64,000 nucleotides of DNA from Nocardioides luteus (GCF_015752315.1 NZ_JADOVJ010000001.1:372001-436000), one strand, 5' to 3'. Positions 51,311 through 60,118 are shown, counted from the stretch's first letter. Translations and numbers: made by a program. Notes: a model not told the origin generated them from the sequence alone.

Positions 51311-52519
51311 ATGTCGGCAGAGGTAATGAGCGCGACGACGACGGACGTCGTCGCAGGGCGGCGGCTCGGCGCCGGGATGGCCCTCGGGGCCGTGGTGCTG
51401 ATGATGGCCGGGGCCAGCGCGCCCTCGCCCTTCTATCCCGACCTCCAGGTCGGGCTCGGCCTGCAGCCCTGGGTGATGACGGCGGTCTTCGCCGTCTACG
51501 CCGTGGCGCTGCTGGGCACGCTGCTCGTGTTCGGCTCGGTCTCCGACCATGTCGGCCGGCGGCCCGTGGTGACGGTCGGGTTCCTCCTGCTGGCGGGCAG
51601 CTTCGCGCTCTTCCGGGGAGCCGATACGGCGGCCTTCCTCTTCGAGGCGCGGATCCTGCAGGGGGTCGCGAGCGGCCTGCTGCTCTCGACGCTGTCGGCC
51701 ACGGTGGCCGACTTCGAACGACCGTCGCGACCCGGTTCGGCCGCGGTGGTCAACGCCGTCGCGCCGATGGTCGGGCTGGCGCTCGGCGCCGTCGTCGCCG
51801 GCGTGGTCCTCCAGGTGAGCGGTGACGCGCGGCTCCTCGTCTTCGACGCCCTCGTCGTCCTGTCCCTCGTCCTGGCGGCAGCTGTCTGGCTCGCGCCCGA
51901 GACCGCGCCCCGCCACGAGGGTCTGCTCGCCTCGCTGCGGCCGCGGGTCGCCGTGCCGCCGGGGATCAGGGGCCTGCTCGCCCGCAGCGCCCCGGCGATC
52001 TTCGCCGGCTGGGCCACCGGTGGGCTCTTCCTCTCCCTCGGGGCCGCGATCGTACGCAGCGAGCTGGGCGCCACCAGCCACATCCTCCAGGGGCTGGCGA
52101 TCGGAGCCCTCGCCGGAGCGGGGGCGGTGGCGGCGTACGTCTTCCGCAACCGGTCGGCCCGCGCGACCACGCTCTACGGCACGGCCGCGCTGGCCGGCGG
52201 CACCGTGCTCAGCCTGCTCGCCCTGCTGACCGGCTCGACGGCGGCGTACCTCGTCGCCGTGGTCGTCGCCGGCACCGGCTTCGGCACCGCCTTCTTCGGC
52301 ATCCTGCGCACGATCATGCCGCTCCTGCCCGCCCACGAGCGGGCCGAGGTCTTCGCGGTGATCTTCATCGTGTCCTACCTGGCCTTCGGCATCCCTGCCG
52401 TCGTCGCCGGGCTGCTGACGCCGGAGATCGGGCTCGCCACCACCACCTACGGCTACGGCGCCGTCGTCGTGGTGCTCTCCTCCGTGGCCGGGCTGCTGCG
52501 CTGGCGCAGCAACGACTGA
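51311..52519 (+). CDS. MFS transporter (12-helix type)
   Basis: The 402-residue transporter begins LGAGMALGAVVLMMAGASAP and has motif A as FGSVSDHVGRRPVVTVGFL. About 12 helices follow, including LLARSAPAIFAGWATGGLFL and GFGTAFFGILRTIMPLL. The ATG at 51311 has GGAG 6 nt upstream; ATG 51296 is an alternative. The adjacent ArsR gene and palindrome suggest substrate-inducible efflux. The substrate cannot be deduced. Confidence 0.85.
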   Translation: MSAEVMSATTTDVVAGRRLGAGMALGAVVLMMAGASAPSPFYPDLQVGLGLQPWVMTAVFAVYAVALLGTLLVFGSVSDHVGRRPVVTVGFLLLAGSFALFRGADTAAFLFEARILQGVASGLLLSTLSATVADFERPSRPGSAAVVNAVAPMVGLALGAVVAGVVLQVSGDARLLVFDALVVLSLVLAAAVWLAPETAPRHEGLLASLRPRVAVPPGIRGLLARSAPAIFAGWATGGLFLSLGAAIVRSELGATSHILQGLAIGALAGAGAVAAYVFRNRSARATTLYGTAALAGGTVLSLLALLTGSTAAYLVAVVVAGTGFGTAFFGILRTIMPLLPAHERAEVFAVIFIVSYLAFGIPAVVAGLLTPEIGLATTTYGYGAVVVVLSSVAGLLRWRSND

Positions 52520-52544
52520 CCGTCCCGGCGGCCGGTCAGCGCCG

Positions 52545-53153
52545 TCAGGGGTGGGCGATCGCCCCGCTGCCCTTCCGCTCCTGGTACGTCGCTGAGAGCT
52601 CGTCGTAGGTCCGGCTGATCCGGGCGAGCTGCTCGGGATCGGCGAGCGGGGCGAGGGCGGTGCTGGTGAAGTAGTCGTTGGTGCGGTTGTAGAGGTCGCG
52701 TCCCGGGTCGACCTCGTCGCGGTCGGGGTCGGGGACGGCGTAGACGCCCTTCAGGATCGCCAGGTCGTAGGGGATCGCGAAGGAGTCGGCCGAGTCCTGG
52801 TGGCTGAAGAGATAGGCGAACTCGGGGATCCCGGACCAGGCCACGCCCGAGAGGCACAGCGAGCACGGCTCGTGGGTCGCCAGCAGCAGGGAGTCGCCCG
52901 GCGCCGGCCGGTCATCGGCCGGCAGCTCGAAGAAGCGCTTGATGGCATGGATCTCCCCGTGCCACAGCGGGTTCTCGGTCTCGTTGTTGGTCTCGGCGAC
53001 CACCACCGACAGGTCCGTCCGCCGCAGGATCGCGGCACCGAAGATCTTGTTGCCCTCGGCCACACCGGCACGGGTCAGCGGGACGATCTCCTGCTCGATG
53101 ACGTCCAGCAGGCGGCGTACGTCTGCCTCGTCGAACCGGACCTCCGGCGACAT
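52545..53153 (-). CDS. Cytidine/deoxycytidylate deaminase-family zinc enzyme
   Basis: The 202-residue protein has the deaminase zinc motifs HGEIHAIKRFFE (His ligand and catalytic Glu) and THEPCSLCLSGVAW (two Cys ligands). The N-terminal strand FGAAILRRTDLSVVVAETNN fits the fold. The extended C-terminus (YNRTNDYFTSTALAPLADPE) exceeds simple cytidine deaminases, so the substrate may differ, for example a guanine-type or side-chain-modified base. Its ATG overlaps the upstream HIT gene stop by one base (TGATG), so the two form an operon. Confidence 0.8.
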   Translation of the reverse strand: MSPEVRFDEADVRRLLDVIEQEIVPLTRAGVAEGNKIFGAAILRRTDLSVVVAETNNETENPLWHGEIHAIKRFFELPADDRPAPGDSLLLATHEPCSLCLSGVAWSGIPEFAYLFSHQDSADSFAIPYDLAILKGVYAVPDPDRDEVDPGRDLYNRTNDYFTSTALAPLADPEQLARISRTYDELSATYQERKGSGAIAHP

Positions 53154-53749
53154 CAGATCAGGGCCTCGCCGCCGTGGGTGGCGAGCTTGCGGGCGACCTC
53201 GGCGAGGTCGGCGCGCCAGATCTCGGCGGGGCCGGGCGGGAGGATGTCGTCCCAGTCGGGCGAGAAGCTGCCGCGTACGGAGAGCAGGTCCTGCGGACGG
53301 GCCAGGAACCACATGTGCAGGTGCTCGGCGCCGTCCCCGATGCGCATCGCATGGCAGCGGGCGATGTTGGGCAGGCTCTCGATGATCCGGACGAGCCGCA
53401 CGGTGAGGACGCCGAACTCGGCCGCCTGGTGCTCGTCGAGATCGGGCAGGTCGTAGTGCTCGAGCGGCTCGAGGATCAGCACCAGCGGGAGGCCGGACTG
53501 CTTCAGGTGCTTCACCCGCCAGCTCTCGTCCTGCCAGATCACGCCGGGCAGATCGGTGCCGCACAGGTTGCAGTCGACGCCGTCCTCGCCCGAGCGCGGC
53601 TCCTCGGGAGCCGGGGGAGCGAGCGGCTTCGGGGCGATCTCGCCGTCGCGGACGACCCACGGGAAGACGTCCCACTCGGTGACGCTCGGGGCGGGCAGGT
53701 CGCCGCCGGCCTGGACGCGGGCGTAGATCTGATCTGCTGTCTCGGCCAT
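53153..53749 (-). CDS. HIT-like nucleotide-binding protein with CxxC motif
   Basis: The 198-residue protein has a zinc-like CNLCG motif near residue 57, then WRVKHLKQSGLPLVLILEPL, YDLPDLDEHQAAEFGVLTVR and NIARCHAMRIGDGAEHLHMWFLARP. HLHMW is a HIT-type histidine segment in which the third histidine of the usual H-x-H-x-H is replaced by Trp, so hydrolase activity is uncertain. The ATG at 53749 is preferred over upstream in-frame starts. It is coupled to the deaminase-like gene downstream. Confidence 0.68.
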   Translation of the reverse strand: MAETADQIYARVQAGGDLPAPSVTEWDVFPWVVRDGEIAPKPLAPPAPEEPRSGEDGVDCNLCGTDLPGVIWQDESWRVKHLKQSGLPLVLILEPLEHYDLPDLDEHQAAEFGVLTVRLVRIIESLPNIARCHAMRIGDGAEHLHMWFLARPQDLLSVRGSFSPDWDDILPPGPAEIWRADLAEVARKLATHGGEALI

Positions 53750-53794
53750 GGCTCGAAACCATGCCATATCCGGCGCCACCACGCGGCGTGGTTT

Positions 53795-53821
53795 CTTAGT
53801 CGAGTGAGTGACTTGACTAAG
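53795..53821. promoter_or_regulatory. Long palindromic operator over the -10 box of a leaderless gene
   Basis: CTTAGTC (53795-53801) and GACTAAG (53815-53821) are exact complements; inside them AGT (53803-53805) and ACT (53811-53813) also pair, around GAGTG. The -10 box TAAGAT (53818-53823) overlaps the right arm, and the ATG at 53830 lies 6 nt after it. The shape resembles MarR-type operators, but no such gene is adjacent. Confidence 0.6.
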
Positions 53822-53829
53822 ATGCCTCC

Positions 53830-54726
53830 ATGACCACCGGTTTGCTTCCGTCCCTCCCGTCCTACGACGGTGCCGAGCTCGTCATCCCGGCGCCGGGCGA
53901 GGGCCCGGGCAACTGGGCCGGCGCCGCGAGCGCCGTCCTGGTCGACGGCGTCTTCTGGCTGACCTGGCGCAACCGGCGCCCGCTCTCCGACGGTCGTGGC
54001 GTGACGGTCAGCGTCGCCCGGTCGACCGACGGGGTGCGGTTCGAGACGGTGACCGAGGTCCACCGCGACCAGTTCGGCTGCGAGTCGCTGGAGCGGCCGG
54101 TGCTGGTCGCGCTGCCCGAGGGCGGCTGGCGGCTCTACCTCTCCTGCGCCACCTGGGACTCCAAGCACTGGTGGGTCGACAGCCTCACCGCCGACACCGT
54201 CGAGGGTCTCCCCGGCGGCGACCGCCGGGTCGTCCACCCCGGCAGCGACACGGTCGCGGTCAAGGACCCCGTGATCGCGATCGACCCGGTGACCCAGACC
54301 TGGCAGATGTGGCTGTGCTGCCACCCGCTCACCGAGCCGGGCCACGAGGATCGGATGACGACCCGCTACCTGACGAGCACCGACGGCCTGGAGTGGCACG
54401 ACGACGGCGAGGTCCTCGCCGGCCGTCCGGGCCGGTGGGACGCCCGCGGTGCGCGGGTGACCACGGTCGTCTCGCACGACCCGCTCGTCGTCCTCTACGA
54501 CGGCCGTGCCGACGCCGCGTCCAACTGGTACGAGACCACCGGCATCGCCCGCTGGGACGGCACCCGTCTGGTCGCCGACCCCGAGACGGCCCCCATCGCC
54601 AGCCCGCACTCCGACGGCGCGTTCCGCTACGCCAGCGCCGTGCCGCTGCCCGACGGCCGGATCCGCTACTACGTGGAGGCCGCCCGCGAGGACGGCGCCC
54701 ACGACCTGATCACGCTGGTTCGCTGA
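53830..54726 (+). CDS. Five-bladed beta-propeller, glycosidase-like protein
   Basis: The 298-residue protein looks like a GH43/GH32/DUF1861-type propeller: repeated W/Y-rich blades such as VFWLTWRNRRPLSDGRGVTV, RWRLYLSCATWDSKHWW-like GGWRLYLSCATWDSKHWWVD, KDPVIAIDPVTQTWQMWLC and SHDPLVVLYDGRADAASNWY. Acidic residues suitable for catalysis (KDP, ESLERP, YDGRAD) are present. No signal peptide, so it would be cytoplasmic. The gene appears leaderless and controlled by the palindrome overlapping its -10 box. Substrate unknown. Confidence 0.7.
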   Translation: MTTGLLPSLPSYDGAELVIPAPGEGPGNWAGAASAVLVDGVFWLTWRNRRPLSDGRGVTVSVARSTDGVRFETVTEVHRDQFGCESLERPVLVALPEGGWRLYLSCATWDSKHWWVDSLTADTVEGLPGGDRRVVHPGSDTVAVKDPVIAIDPVTQTWQMWLCCHPLTEPGHEDRMTTRYLTSTDGLEWHDDGEVLAGRPGRWDARGARVTTVVSHDPLVVLYDGRADAASNWYETTGIARWDGTRLVADPETAPIASPHSDGAFRYASAVPLPDGRIRYYVEAAREDGAHDLITLVR

Positions 54727-55687
54727 GCGGCCGAGCCCGCTCCTGGAACGACCCGCGGCTCGCGGTGGAGAGCCAGTCGGAGAAGTCCTGGCCGCTCACC
54801 TTGGTGAGCAGCTCGATGTCCTCGGCGAAGGCGGGCAGGAGCTGCTCGCGCTGCTCCGGCGTCAGCCGGGGACGGTGGTGGTCGCCCGGTCCGGCGAGCT
54901 GACGCAGCAGCGGCGGGTAGGTCCTGCGCCAGACCTCCGGCGGCGCGAACTGGGCGAGCCAGGCACCGCCCCTGACCACCGGACCGAGCACCTTCGGGCG
55001 CCAGCCGGGTTCGACGTACGTCCTGCTGTTGTCCCTCGGGATGTGGTCGACGTGACCCTGCTCGATGCCGAGGAAGCGGCAGGCGCGGTCGACGGTCGCG
55101 GCCGGCTCGTCGACGATGTCGCGATAGCGCACGACCAGGACCCGGTCCTCGCCGACCAGGTCGTAGAGGTGGTCGAGCTGCCGGCCGTAGAGCCCGAGCT
55201 CGCGGTAGCGCCAGAACGGCGCCCAGCCGTCGTGGGCCCGCTTGTCCTGGAGCCGGAACGCCGTGGGGAAGTCGGCGACGGGCTCCAGGCCGTCGCACCA
55301 CAGGTGCATCCAGTTGGAGTAGGCGCGGTCGATCGGGTCCCGCACGACCGCGATCAGCTTCACCCCCGGAAGCTCCCTCGCGATCCGTCGCTGCGCGCTG
55401 GTGGACCAGAGGTAGAACGGCGTGCTCTCGCCCCGCACCGCGTGCTCGGGGGCGGCGGCGAAGAGGCGGTCGTAGTCCTGCCGCCGCCAGACCCACTCCT
55501 GCTGGGAGTGCTTGTCGCCCGGGCCGCGCCAGTGCGGCGGGGGAGCGTCGTCGCAGAGCCAGTACTTCGGCTCCTTCGGCGTCGTCGCGAACACCTGCGG
55601 GTGCGTCGCGAGCGCCGAGTGCAGCGCCGTGGTCCCGGCCTTCGGCGCCCCGATGATCAAGAAGTCTGGCTGTGGTCGTCGTTCCAT
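54710..55687 (-). CDS. PAPS-dependent sulfotransferase
   Basis: The 325-residue enzyme has the 5'-phosphosulfate loop FLIIGAPKAGTTALHSALAT near the N-terminus and the 3'-phosphate-binding motif LIAVVRDPIDRAYSNWMHLW. VLVVRYRDIVDEPAATVDRA and a PGWRPK segment follow. It should transfer sulfate from PAPS to a carbohydrate or lipid acceptor. It overlaps the propeller gene convergently by 17 bp. It is divergent from purC across an 83-bp region that contains CGCTTAA and TTAAGCG as an inverted repeat (55700-55706, 55726-55732). Confidence 0.88.
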   Translation of the reverse strand: MERRPQPDFLIIGAPKAGTTALHSALATHPQVFATTPKEPKYWLCDDAPPPHWRGPGDKHSQQEWVWRRQDYDRLFAAAPEHAVRGESTPFYLWSTSAQRRIARELPGVKLIAVVRDPIDRAYSNWMHLWCDGLEPVADFPTAFRLQDKRAHDGWAPFWRYRELGLYGRQLDHLYDLVGEDRVLVVRYRDIVDEPAATVDRACRFLGIEQGHVDHIPRDNSRTYVEPGWRPKVLGPVVRGGAWLAQFAPPEVWRRTYPPLLRQLAGPGDHHRPRLTPEQREQLLPAFAEDIELLTKVSGQDFSDWLSTASRGSFQERARPLSEPA

Positions 55688-55758
55688 GGGCGGCCCTCCC
55701 GCTTAAATTGCTCGAAACAGTCTACTTAAGCGAGAAACGGTTCTGGAAGTCCATCTCT

Positions 55759-55764
55759 TAGGCT
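55759..55764 (+). promoter_or_regulatory. -10 box of a leaderless purC transcript
   Basis: TAGGCT is followed by GATCCC and the purC GTG at 55771; there is no ribosome-binding sequence between them. Confidence 0.5.
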
Positions 55765-55770
55765 GATCCC

Positions 55771-56679
55771 GTGGCTGAACTCAACATCCCTCCGGCGCCG
55801 GCGATCCCGGGCGCGAAGCACCTCCACTCCGGAAAGGTGCGCGACCTCTACGAGCTGGAGGAGGGTCCGTACGCGGGCCAGCTCCTGATGGTCGCCAGCG
55901 ACCGCATCTCGGCCTTCGACCACGTCTTCGACACGGTCATCCCTGACAAGGGCGAGATCCTCACCAAGCTGTCGCTGTGGTGGTTCGAGCAGTTCGAGGA
56001 CCTGGTGCCGACCCATGTCCTCTCGACCGACGTGCCCGCGGCCGTCGAAGGCCGGGCGGTGGTCGCTCAAAAGCTCCACATGCTGCCGGTCGAGTGCGTC
56101 GCGCGTGGCTACCTGACCGGCTCGGGTCTGCGTGAGTACGAGGTCACCGGAGAGGTCTGCGGCATCCGTCTCCCCGCGGGCCTGGTCGACGGCTCCCGGC
56201 TGACCCCGCCGATCTTCACCCCGGCGACGAAGGCCGAGCTCGGCGACCACGACGAGAACGTCACCTACGAGTACATCTCCCGGCTGATCGGCGAGGACGA
56301 CGCCGCCGCGGTGCGCCGGCTGACCCTGGCCGTCTACCAGCGCGCCGACGAGATCGCCCGCGGCTGCGGCCTGATCCTGGCGGACACCAAGTTCGAGTTC
56401 GGCGTACGCCAGGACGACCTCGGCATCCGCACCATCGTGCTCGCCGACGAGGTGCTCACCCCGGACTCCTCCCGCTACTGGGACGCGAGCCAGTGGCACC
56501 CCGGCAGCGCGATCCCCAGCTTCGACAAGGACGTCATCCGGCGCTGGCTGCTCTCGCCAGAGTCCGGCTGGGACCGGGCCGCCGGTGGTCCGCCGCCCGA
56601 GCTGCCCGAGGAGATCGTCGCGCGCACGCGGGCGAAGTACGTCGAGGCGTACGAGAAGCTCACCGGCCACCGCTTCTGA
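55771..56679 (+). CDS. purC: SAICAR synthetase
   Basis: The 302-residue enzyme joins CAIR and aspartate in purine synthesis. Motifs are HSGKVRDLYELEEG, VASDRISAFDHVFDTVIPDK, ECVARGYLTGSGLREYEVTG, DTKFEFGVRQDDL and VLTPDSSRYWDASQWHPGS. Length is normal for the actinobacterial, eukaryote-like long form. The GTG start with TAGGCT 6 nt upstream indicates a leaderless mRNA. The C-terminal IVARTRAKYVEAYEKLTGHRF-type helix is present. Confidence 0.95.
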   Translation: MAELNIPPAPAIPGAKHLHSGKVRDLYELEEGPYAGQLLMVASDRISAFDHVFDTVIPDKGEILTKLSLWWFEQFEDLVPTHVLSTDVPAAVEGRAVVAQKLHMLPVECVARGYLTGSGLREYEVTGEVCGIRLPAGLVDGSRLTPPIFTPATKAELGDHDENVTYEYISRLIGEDDAAAVRRLTLAVYQRADEIARGCGLILADTKFEFGVRQDDLGIRTIVLADEVLTPDSSRYWDASQWHPGSAIPSFDKDVIRRWLLSPESGWDRAAGGPPPELPEEIVARTRAKYVEAYEKLTGHRF

Positions 56680-56794
56680 CGAACGCCAGGCAAAGTTTCA
56701 GGGACACGTGTCGCACTAAAGTTGAGACCATGTTCCCTGAGAACCTACGCACGGGTAGGTTGTGACGCGTAACACGCACACCACTGGAGGCCAT

Positions 56795-58357
56795 GTGTCC
56801 ACGTACAACCTCGCTTCGCTGCTCGAAGACTCCGCGGCGAACTACCCCGAGCGCACCGCGATCGTGCTGGGTGACATCCGTCTGAACTACGCCCAGGTCA
56901 ACGGAGCCGCCAACCAGGTCGCGAACCTGCTGGCGAGCAAGGGCATCGGCGCGGGCGACCGGGTCGCCCTGATGAGCCCGAACCTGCCCTACTTCACGAT
57001 GGTCTACTTCGGCATCCTCAAGGCCGGGGCCACGGTCGTGCCGCTCAACGTGCTGCTCAAGGGGCGCGAGGTGGCCTACCACCTCCAGGACTCCGACGCG
57101 AAGGCCCTCTTCGCCTTCGAGGGCACGCCGGAGCTGGCCATCGGCGCCGAGGCGCACGCGGGCGCGCAGGAGGCCGGTGTCGAGAACTTCTTCCTGATCA
57201 CCGCCGACCCGACGGCCGCCTCGCCGATCGAGGGCGTCACCACCCTCGGCCAGGGCATCGGCACCCACCCGCCGACCTTCGACACCGTGGCCACCGACGA
57301 GGACGACACCGCGGTCATCCTCTACACCTCCGGCACCACCGGGCAGCCCAAGGGCGCCGAGCTGCGTCACCGCAACATGCGCGACAACGCCCTGGCCGGC
57401 ACCGAGCTCTTCGGTGCCTCCGCCGACCGGCCCGACACCTACCTGGCCGTGCTGCCGCTCTTCCACGCCTTCGGCCAGACGGTCGTGCAGAACGGCGCGA
57501 TCGCCTTCGGTGGCACCGTCGTGTTGCTGCCCCGCTTCGACGCGGCGGCCGCACTGGCGACGATGCTCAAGGAGAGCGTGAGCTTCTTCGCCGGTGTCCC
57601 GACGATGTACTGGGGCCTCCTCGGCGCCCTGTCGGAGGACACCGACGTGGCCACCCTCGCCAAGAACCTGCGCGTCGCCGCCGCCGGTGGCTCGGCCCTC
57701 CCGGTCGAGATCCACAAGGAGTTCGAGAAGCGCTTCGGCGTGACCATTCTCGAGGGCTACGGCCTCTCCGAGACCTCCCCGGTGGCCTCGTTCTCGCTCT
57801 ACGGCCAGCCGGTGCGCCCGGGCTCGATCGGTGTGCCGATCCCCGGCGTCGAGATGCGCCTGATCGACCCGGCGTCGTGGGACGACATCGAGTGGACCCC
57901 CGACGCGATCGGCGAGATCGCGATCAAGGGTCACAACATCTTCAAGGGCTACTTCAACCGCCCCGAGGCGACCGCCGAGGTGCTCACCGAGGACGGTTGG
58001 TTCCGCTCCGGCGACCTCGCCAAGCGCGACGAGGACGGGTGGTACTACATCGTCGACCGTGCCAAGGAGCTCATCATCCGCGGTGGCTTCAACGTCTACC
58101 CGCGCGAGATCGAAGAGGTCCTGCTCACCCACCCGGCGGTCTCGCTGGCCGCCGTCATCGGCGTCCCGCACGACTCCCACGGTGAGGAGATCAAGGCCGT
58201 CCTCGTCCTCAAGCCCGGTGCCTCCGCGACCCCCGAGGAGATCGTGGCCTGGTCGAAGGAGCAGATGGCGGCCTACAAGTACCCGCGCATCGTCGAGATC
58301 GTCGACGCCCTGCCGATGACCGCCACCGGCAAGATCCTCAAGCGCGAGCTCAAGTAG
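56795..58357 (+). CDS. Acyl-CoA synthetase (AMP-forming, fatty-acid type)
   Basis: The 520-residue adenylating enzyme has the AMP-binding signature VILYTSGTTGQPKGAELRH, the A5 region ILEGYGLSETSPVASFS, A7/A8 motifs GWFRSGDLAKRDEDGWYYIV, then DRAKELIIRGGFNVYPREIE, and the C-terminal catalytic Lys in TATGKILKRELK. It should activate a medium- or long-chain fatty acid to its CoA ester. I chose GTG 56795 because GGAGG lies 5-9 nt upstream; the upstream GTG at 56762 has none. Confidence 0.9.
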   Translation: MSTYNLASLLEDSAANYPERTAIVLGDIRLNYAQVNGAANQVANLLASKGIGAGDRVALMSPNLPYFTMVYFGILKAGATVVPLNVLLKGREVAYHLQDSDAKALFAFEGTPELAIGAEAHAGAQEAGVENFFLITADPTAASPIEGVTTLGQGIGTHPPTFDTVATDEDDTAVILYTSGTTGQPKGAELRHRNMRDNALAGTELFGASADRPDTYLAVLPLFHAFGQTVVQNGAIAFGGTVVLLPRFDAAAALATMLKESVSFFAGVPTMYWGLLGALSEDTDVATLAKNLRVAAAGGSALPVEIHKEFEKRFGVTILEGYGLSETSPVASFSLYGQPVRPGSIGVPIPGVEMRLIDPASWDDIEWTPDAIGEIAIKGHNIFKGYFNRPEATAEVLTEDGWFRSGDLAKRDEDGWYYIVDRAKELIIRGGFNVYPREIEEVLLTHPAVSLAAVIGVPHDSHGEEIKAVLVLKPGASATPEEIVAWSKEQMAAYKYPRIVEIVDALPMTATGKILKRELK

Positions 58358-58388
58358 CACAGCTCGTACGCCGGCAGCAGCCGTAGCT

Positions 58389-58423
58389 CGAAGGTCGCAG
58401 TCACTCGGTGGCTGCGACCTTCG
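58389..58423. terminator. Bidirectional terminator hairpin after the acyl-CoA synthetase
   Basis: CGAAGGTCGCAG (58389-58400) and CTGCGACCTTCG (58412-58423) form a perfect 12-bp stem; the 11-nt loop contains a further CAC/GTG pairing. It lies between the convergent acyl-CoA synthetase and MFS genes. Confidence 0.75.
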
Positions 58424-58430
58424 GCATGTA

Positions 58431-60023
58431 TCACCGATGAGCCTCGGGGACACCGTCAGCTGGCTCGACTGCACGCTGAGGCCCACGGGCAAGGACATAG
58501 ACGAACAGGATGGCCATCACTGCGGCTCCGGCCCACATCGCGTTCTGCCACCCCGCGACGAATGACTCCTGTGCGGCACGGACCACGGCTGGGGCTTGGT
58601 CGCCGGCGCCACCGGCGGCGGCGATGGCGTTCGCGACGCCCTCGCGGGCGGTGTCCGCGACGTCGTTCGGAATCCCGTCGAGGTGATCGTCGATCGCGCC
58701 CTTGTAGCCGGCGGACAGGACGGCTCCGAGGAGGGCGATGCCCAGCGCGGTGCCGAGCTCGCGAGTCACGTCGTTGAGGGCGGACGCGACGCCTTGACGT
58801 TCGCGGGGCAGTGATCCGGTGATCGCCTCGGTGGACGGCGTCATGGACAGGCCCATGCCGAGGCCCATGGCGAGCATGCCGGGCAGGACCGCGAGGTAGC
58901 CACCTTCGACGGAGACCAGGCTGGCCATGAGGGCGAGCCCGGTGCCGACAAGGAGGATGCCGGTAGCCATGGTGGCCCGTGCTCCGATGCGGGCGGCGAC
59001 CTGCGGGGCGAGGCCGGAGGCGAGCATCATCAGCAACGCCATCGGCATCATCGCCAACGTGGCGAGCAGTGCTGACCACCCGAGCACTGCCTGGAGGAAC
59101 GGGAACAGCACCACGAAGATCCCGGCCTGCACGCCGAAAACCACCAGCAGCGCGACCGACCCGCTGGCCAGACTCCGCTCGCCGAAGAGCCGGACGTCGA
59201 GCAGGGGTGCCATCTGGCGCAGTTCCCAGGCGACGAATGCGACGGCGGCGATGATGCCACCGATGAGGCCGATCATGGTCGCAGGTTCGGTCCAGCCGTG
59301 CACCGGACCCTCGTGGAGGGCGAAGATCAGCCCGAGTACGGCGAGGGCGGAGGTGGCCGACCCCACGGTGTCGAACGCGTGCTCGGTGCGCTCGCGCGAG
59401 TTGGGCACCGACCGCACGATCATCGCGACCGCAACCAGAACAAGCGCGACCGGCAGGGCGAAGAGCCAGCGCCAGGTGGCGACGTCGACGAGCAGCGTGG
59501 AGAGGTACATGCCGAGGATTCCGCCACCGCCGGCGACGCCGGTCCACACGCCGATTCCCTTGGCGCGCTCCTCCTCGGGGAAGGTCGAGGTGATCACTGC
59601 GAGCGTGACCGGCATGATCATGGCTGCGCCCACCCCGGAGAGGAATCGTGAGGCGAGCATCATCTCCGAGGAGGTGGCCAACCCGGCTGCCAGGTTTGCG
59701 GTACCGAAGACCAGGAGACCGACGAGCAACACCGGTTTGCGGCCGACCCGGTCCCCGAGGGCACCCAGCGGCAGCAGCAGCGCGGCGAGGCTGATCGTGT
59801 AGAGGTTGATGAACCACAGCACGGTGCTCTGCGAGGCGTCGAACTCGACGGCCAGATCGGGCTGTGCCACGTTGAGGCCCGTCACCGAGGCGATGACTGC
59901 CATCAGCGCGATGCAGACCGCGATCAGGATCGCGCGGCGCTGCCGCGCGTCATGAATGGTCGGGTCACCTTCCGCGACTGGGTCGCCTGGACTGGTGCTG
60001 ACGATCGGTGGATTGGTGCTCAA
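58431..60023 (-). CDS. MFS drug transporter, DHA2 (14-helix) family
   Basis: The 530-residue transporter has helix 1 with VTGLNVAQPDLAVEFDASQS, motif A as LGALGDRVGRKPVLLVG, and about 14 helices, including LLMMLASGLAPQVAARIG and GLSMTPSTEAITGSLPRERQ. The TTG at 60023 is favoured because AAGGAAG lies 5-11 nt upstream. It is divergent from an XRE/cupin regulator, and the intervening 95 bp contain a palindrome (60096-60109). The pair looks like a regulated efflux unit. Confidence 0.85.
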   Translation of the reverse strand: MSTNPPIVSTSPGDPVAEGDPTIHDARQRRAILIAVCIALMAVIASVTGLNVAQPDLAVEFDASQSTVLWFINLYTISLAALLLPLGALGDRVGRKPVLLVGLLVFGTANLAAGLATSSEMMLASRFLSGVGAAMIMPVTLAVITSTFPEEERAKGIGVWTGVAGGGGILGMYLSTLLVDVATWRWLFALPVALVLVAVAMIVRSVPNSRERTEHAFDTVGSATSALAVLGLIFALHEGPVHGWTEPATMIGLIGGIIAAVAFVAWELRQMAPLLDVRLFGERSLASGSVALLVVFGVQAGIFVVLFPFLQAVLGWSALLATLAMMPMALLMMLASGLAPQVAARIGARATMATGILLVGTGLALMASLVSVEGGYLAVLPGMLAMGLGMGLSMTPSTEAITGSLPRERQGVASALNDVTRELGTALGIALLGAVLSAGYKGAIDDHLDGIPNDVADTAREGVANAIAAAGGAGDQAPAVVRAAQESFVAGWQNAMWAGAAVMAILFVYVLARGPQRAVEPADGVPEAHR

Positions 60024-60095
60024 TGGACTTCCTTTCAGATCCTGCTTGTCGCTGGATTCGATGGTCGGGAGTCCGGTGCGGATTAGCAAACGTTG

Positions 60096-60109
60096 TTGCC
60101 GAATGGCAA
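60096..60109. promoter_or_regulatory. Palindromic operator between MFS and XRE/cupin genes
   Basis: TTGCC (60096-60100) and GGCAA (60105-60109) form an inverted repeat around GAAT, 9 bp before the regulator start codon; an additional GCAA/TTGC pairing lies just upstream (about 60086-60099). Confidence 0.5.
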
Positions 60110-60118
60110 TCTGGGAGC

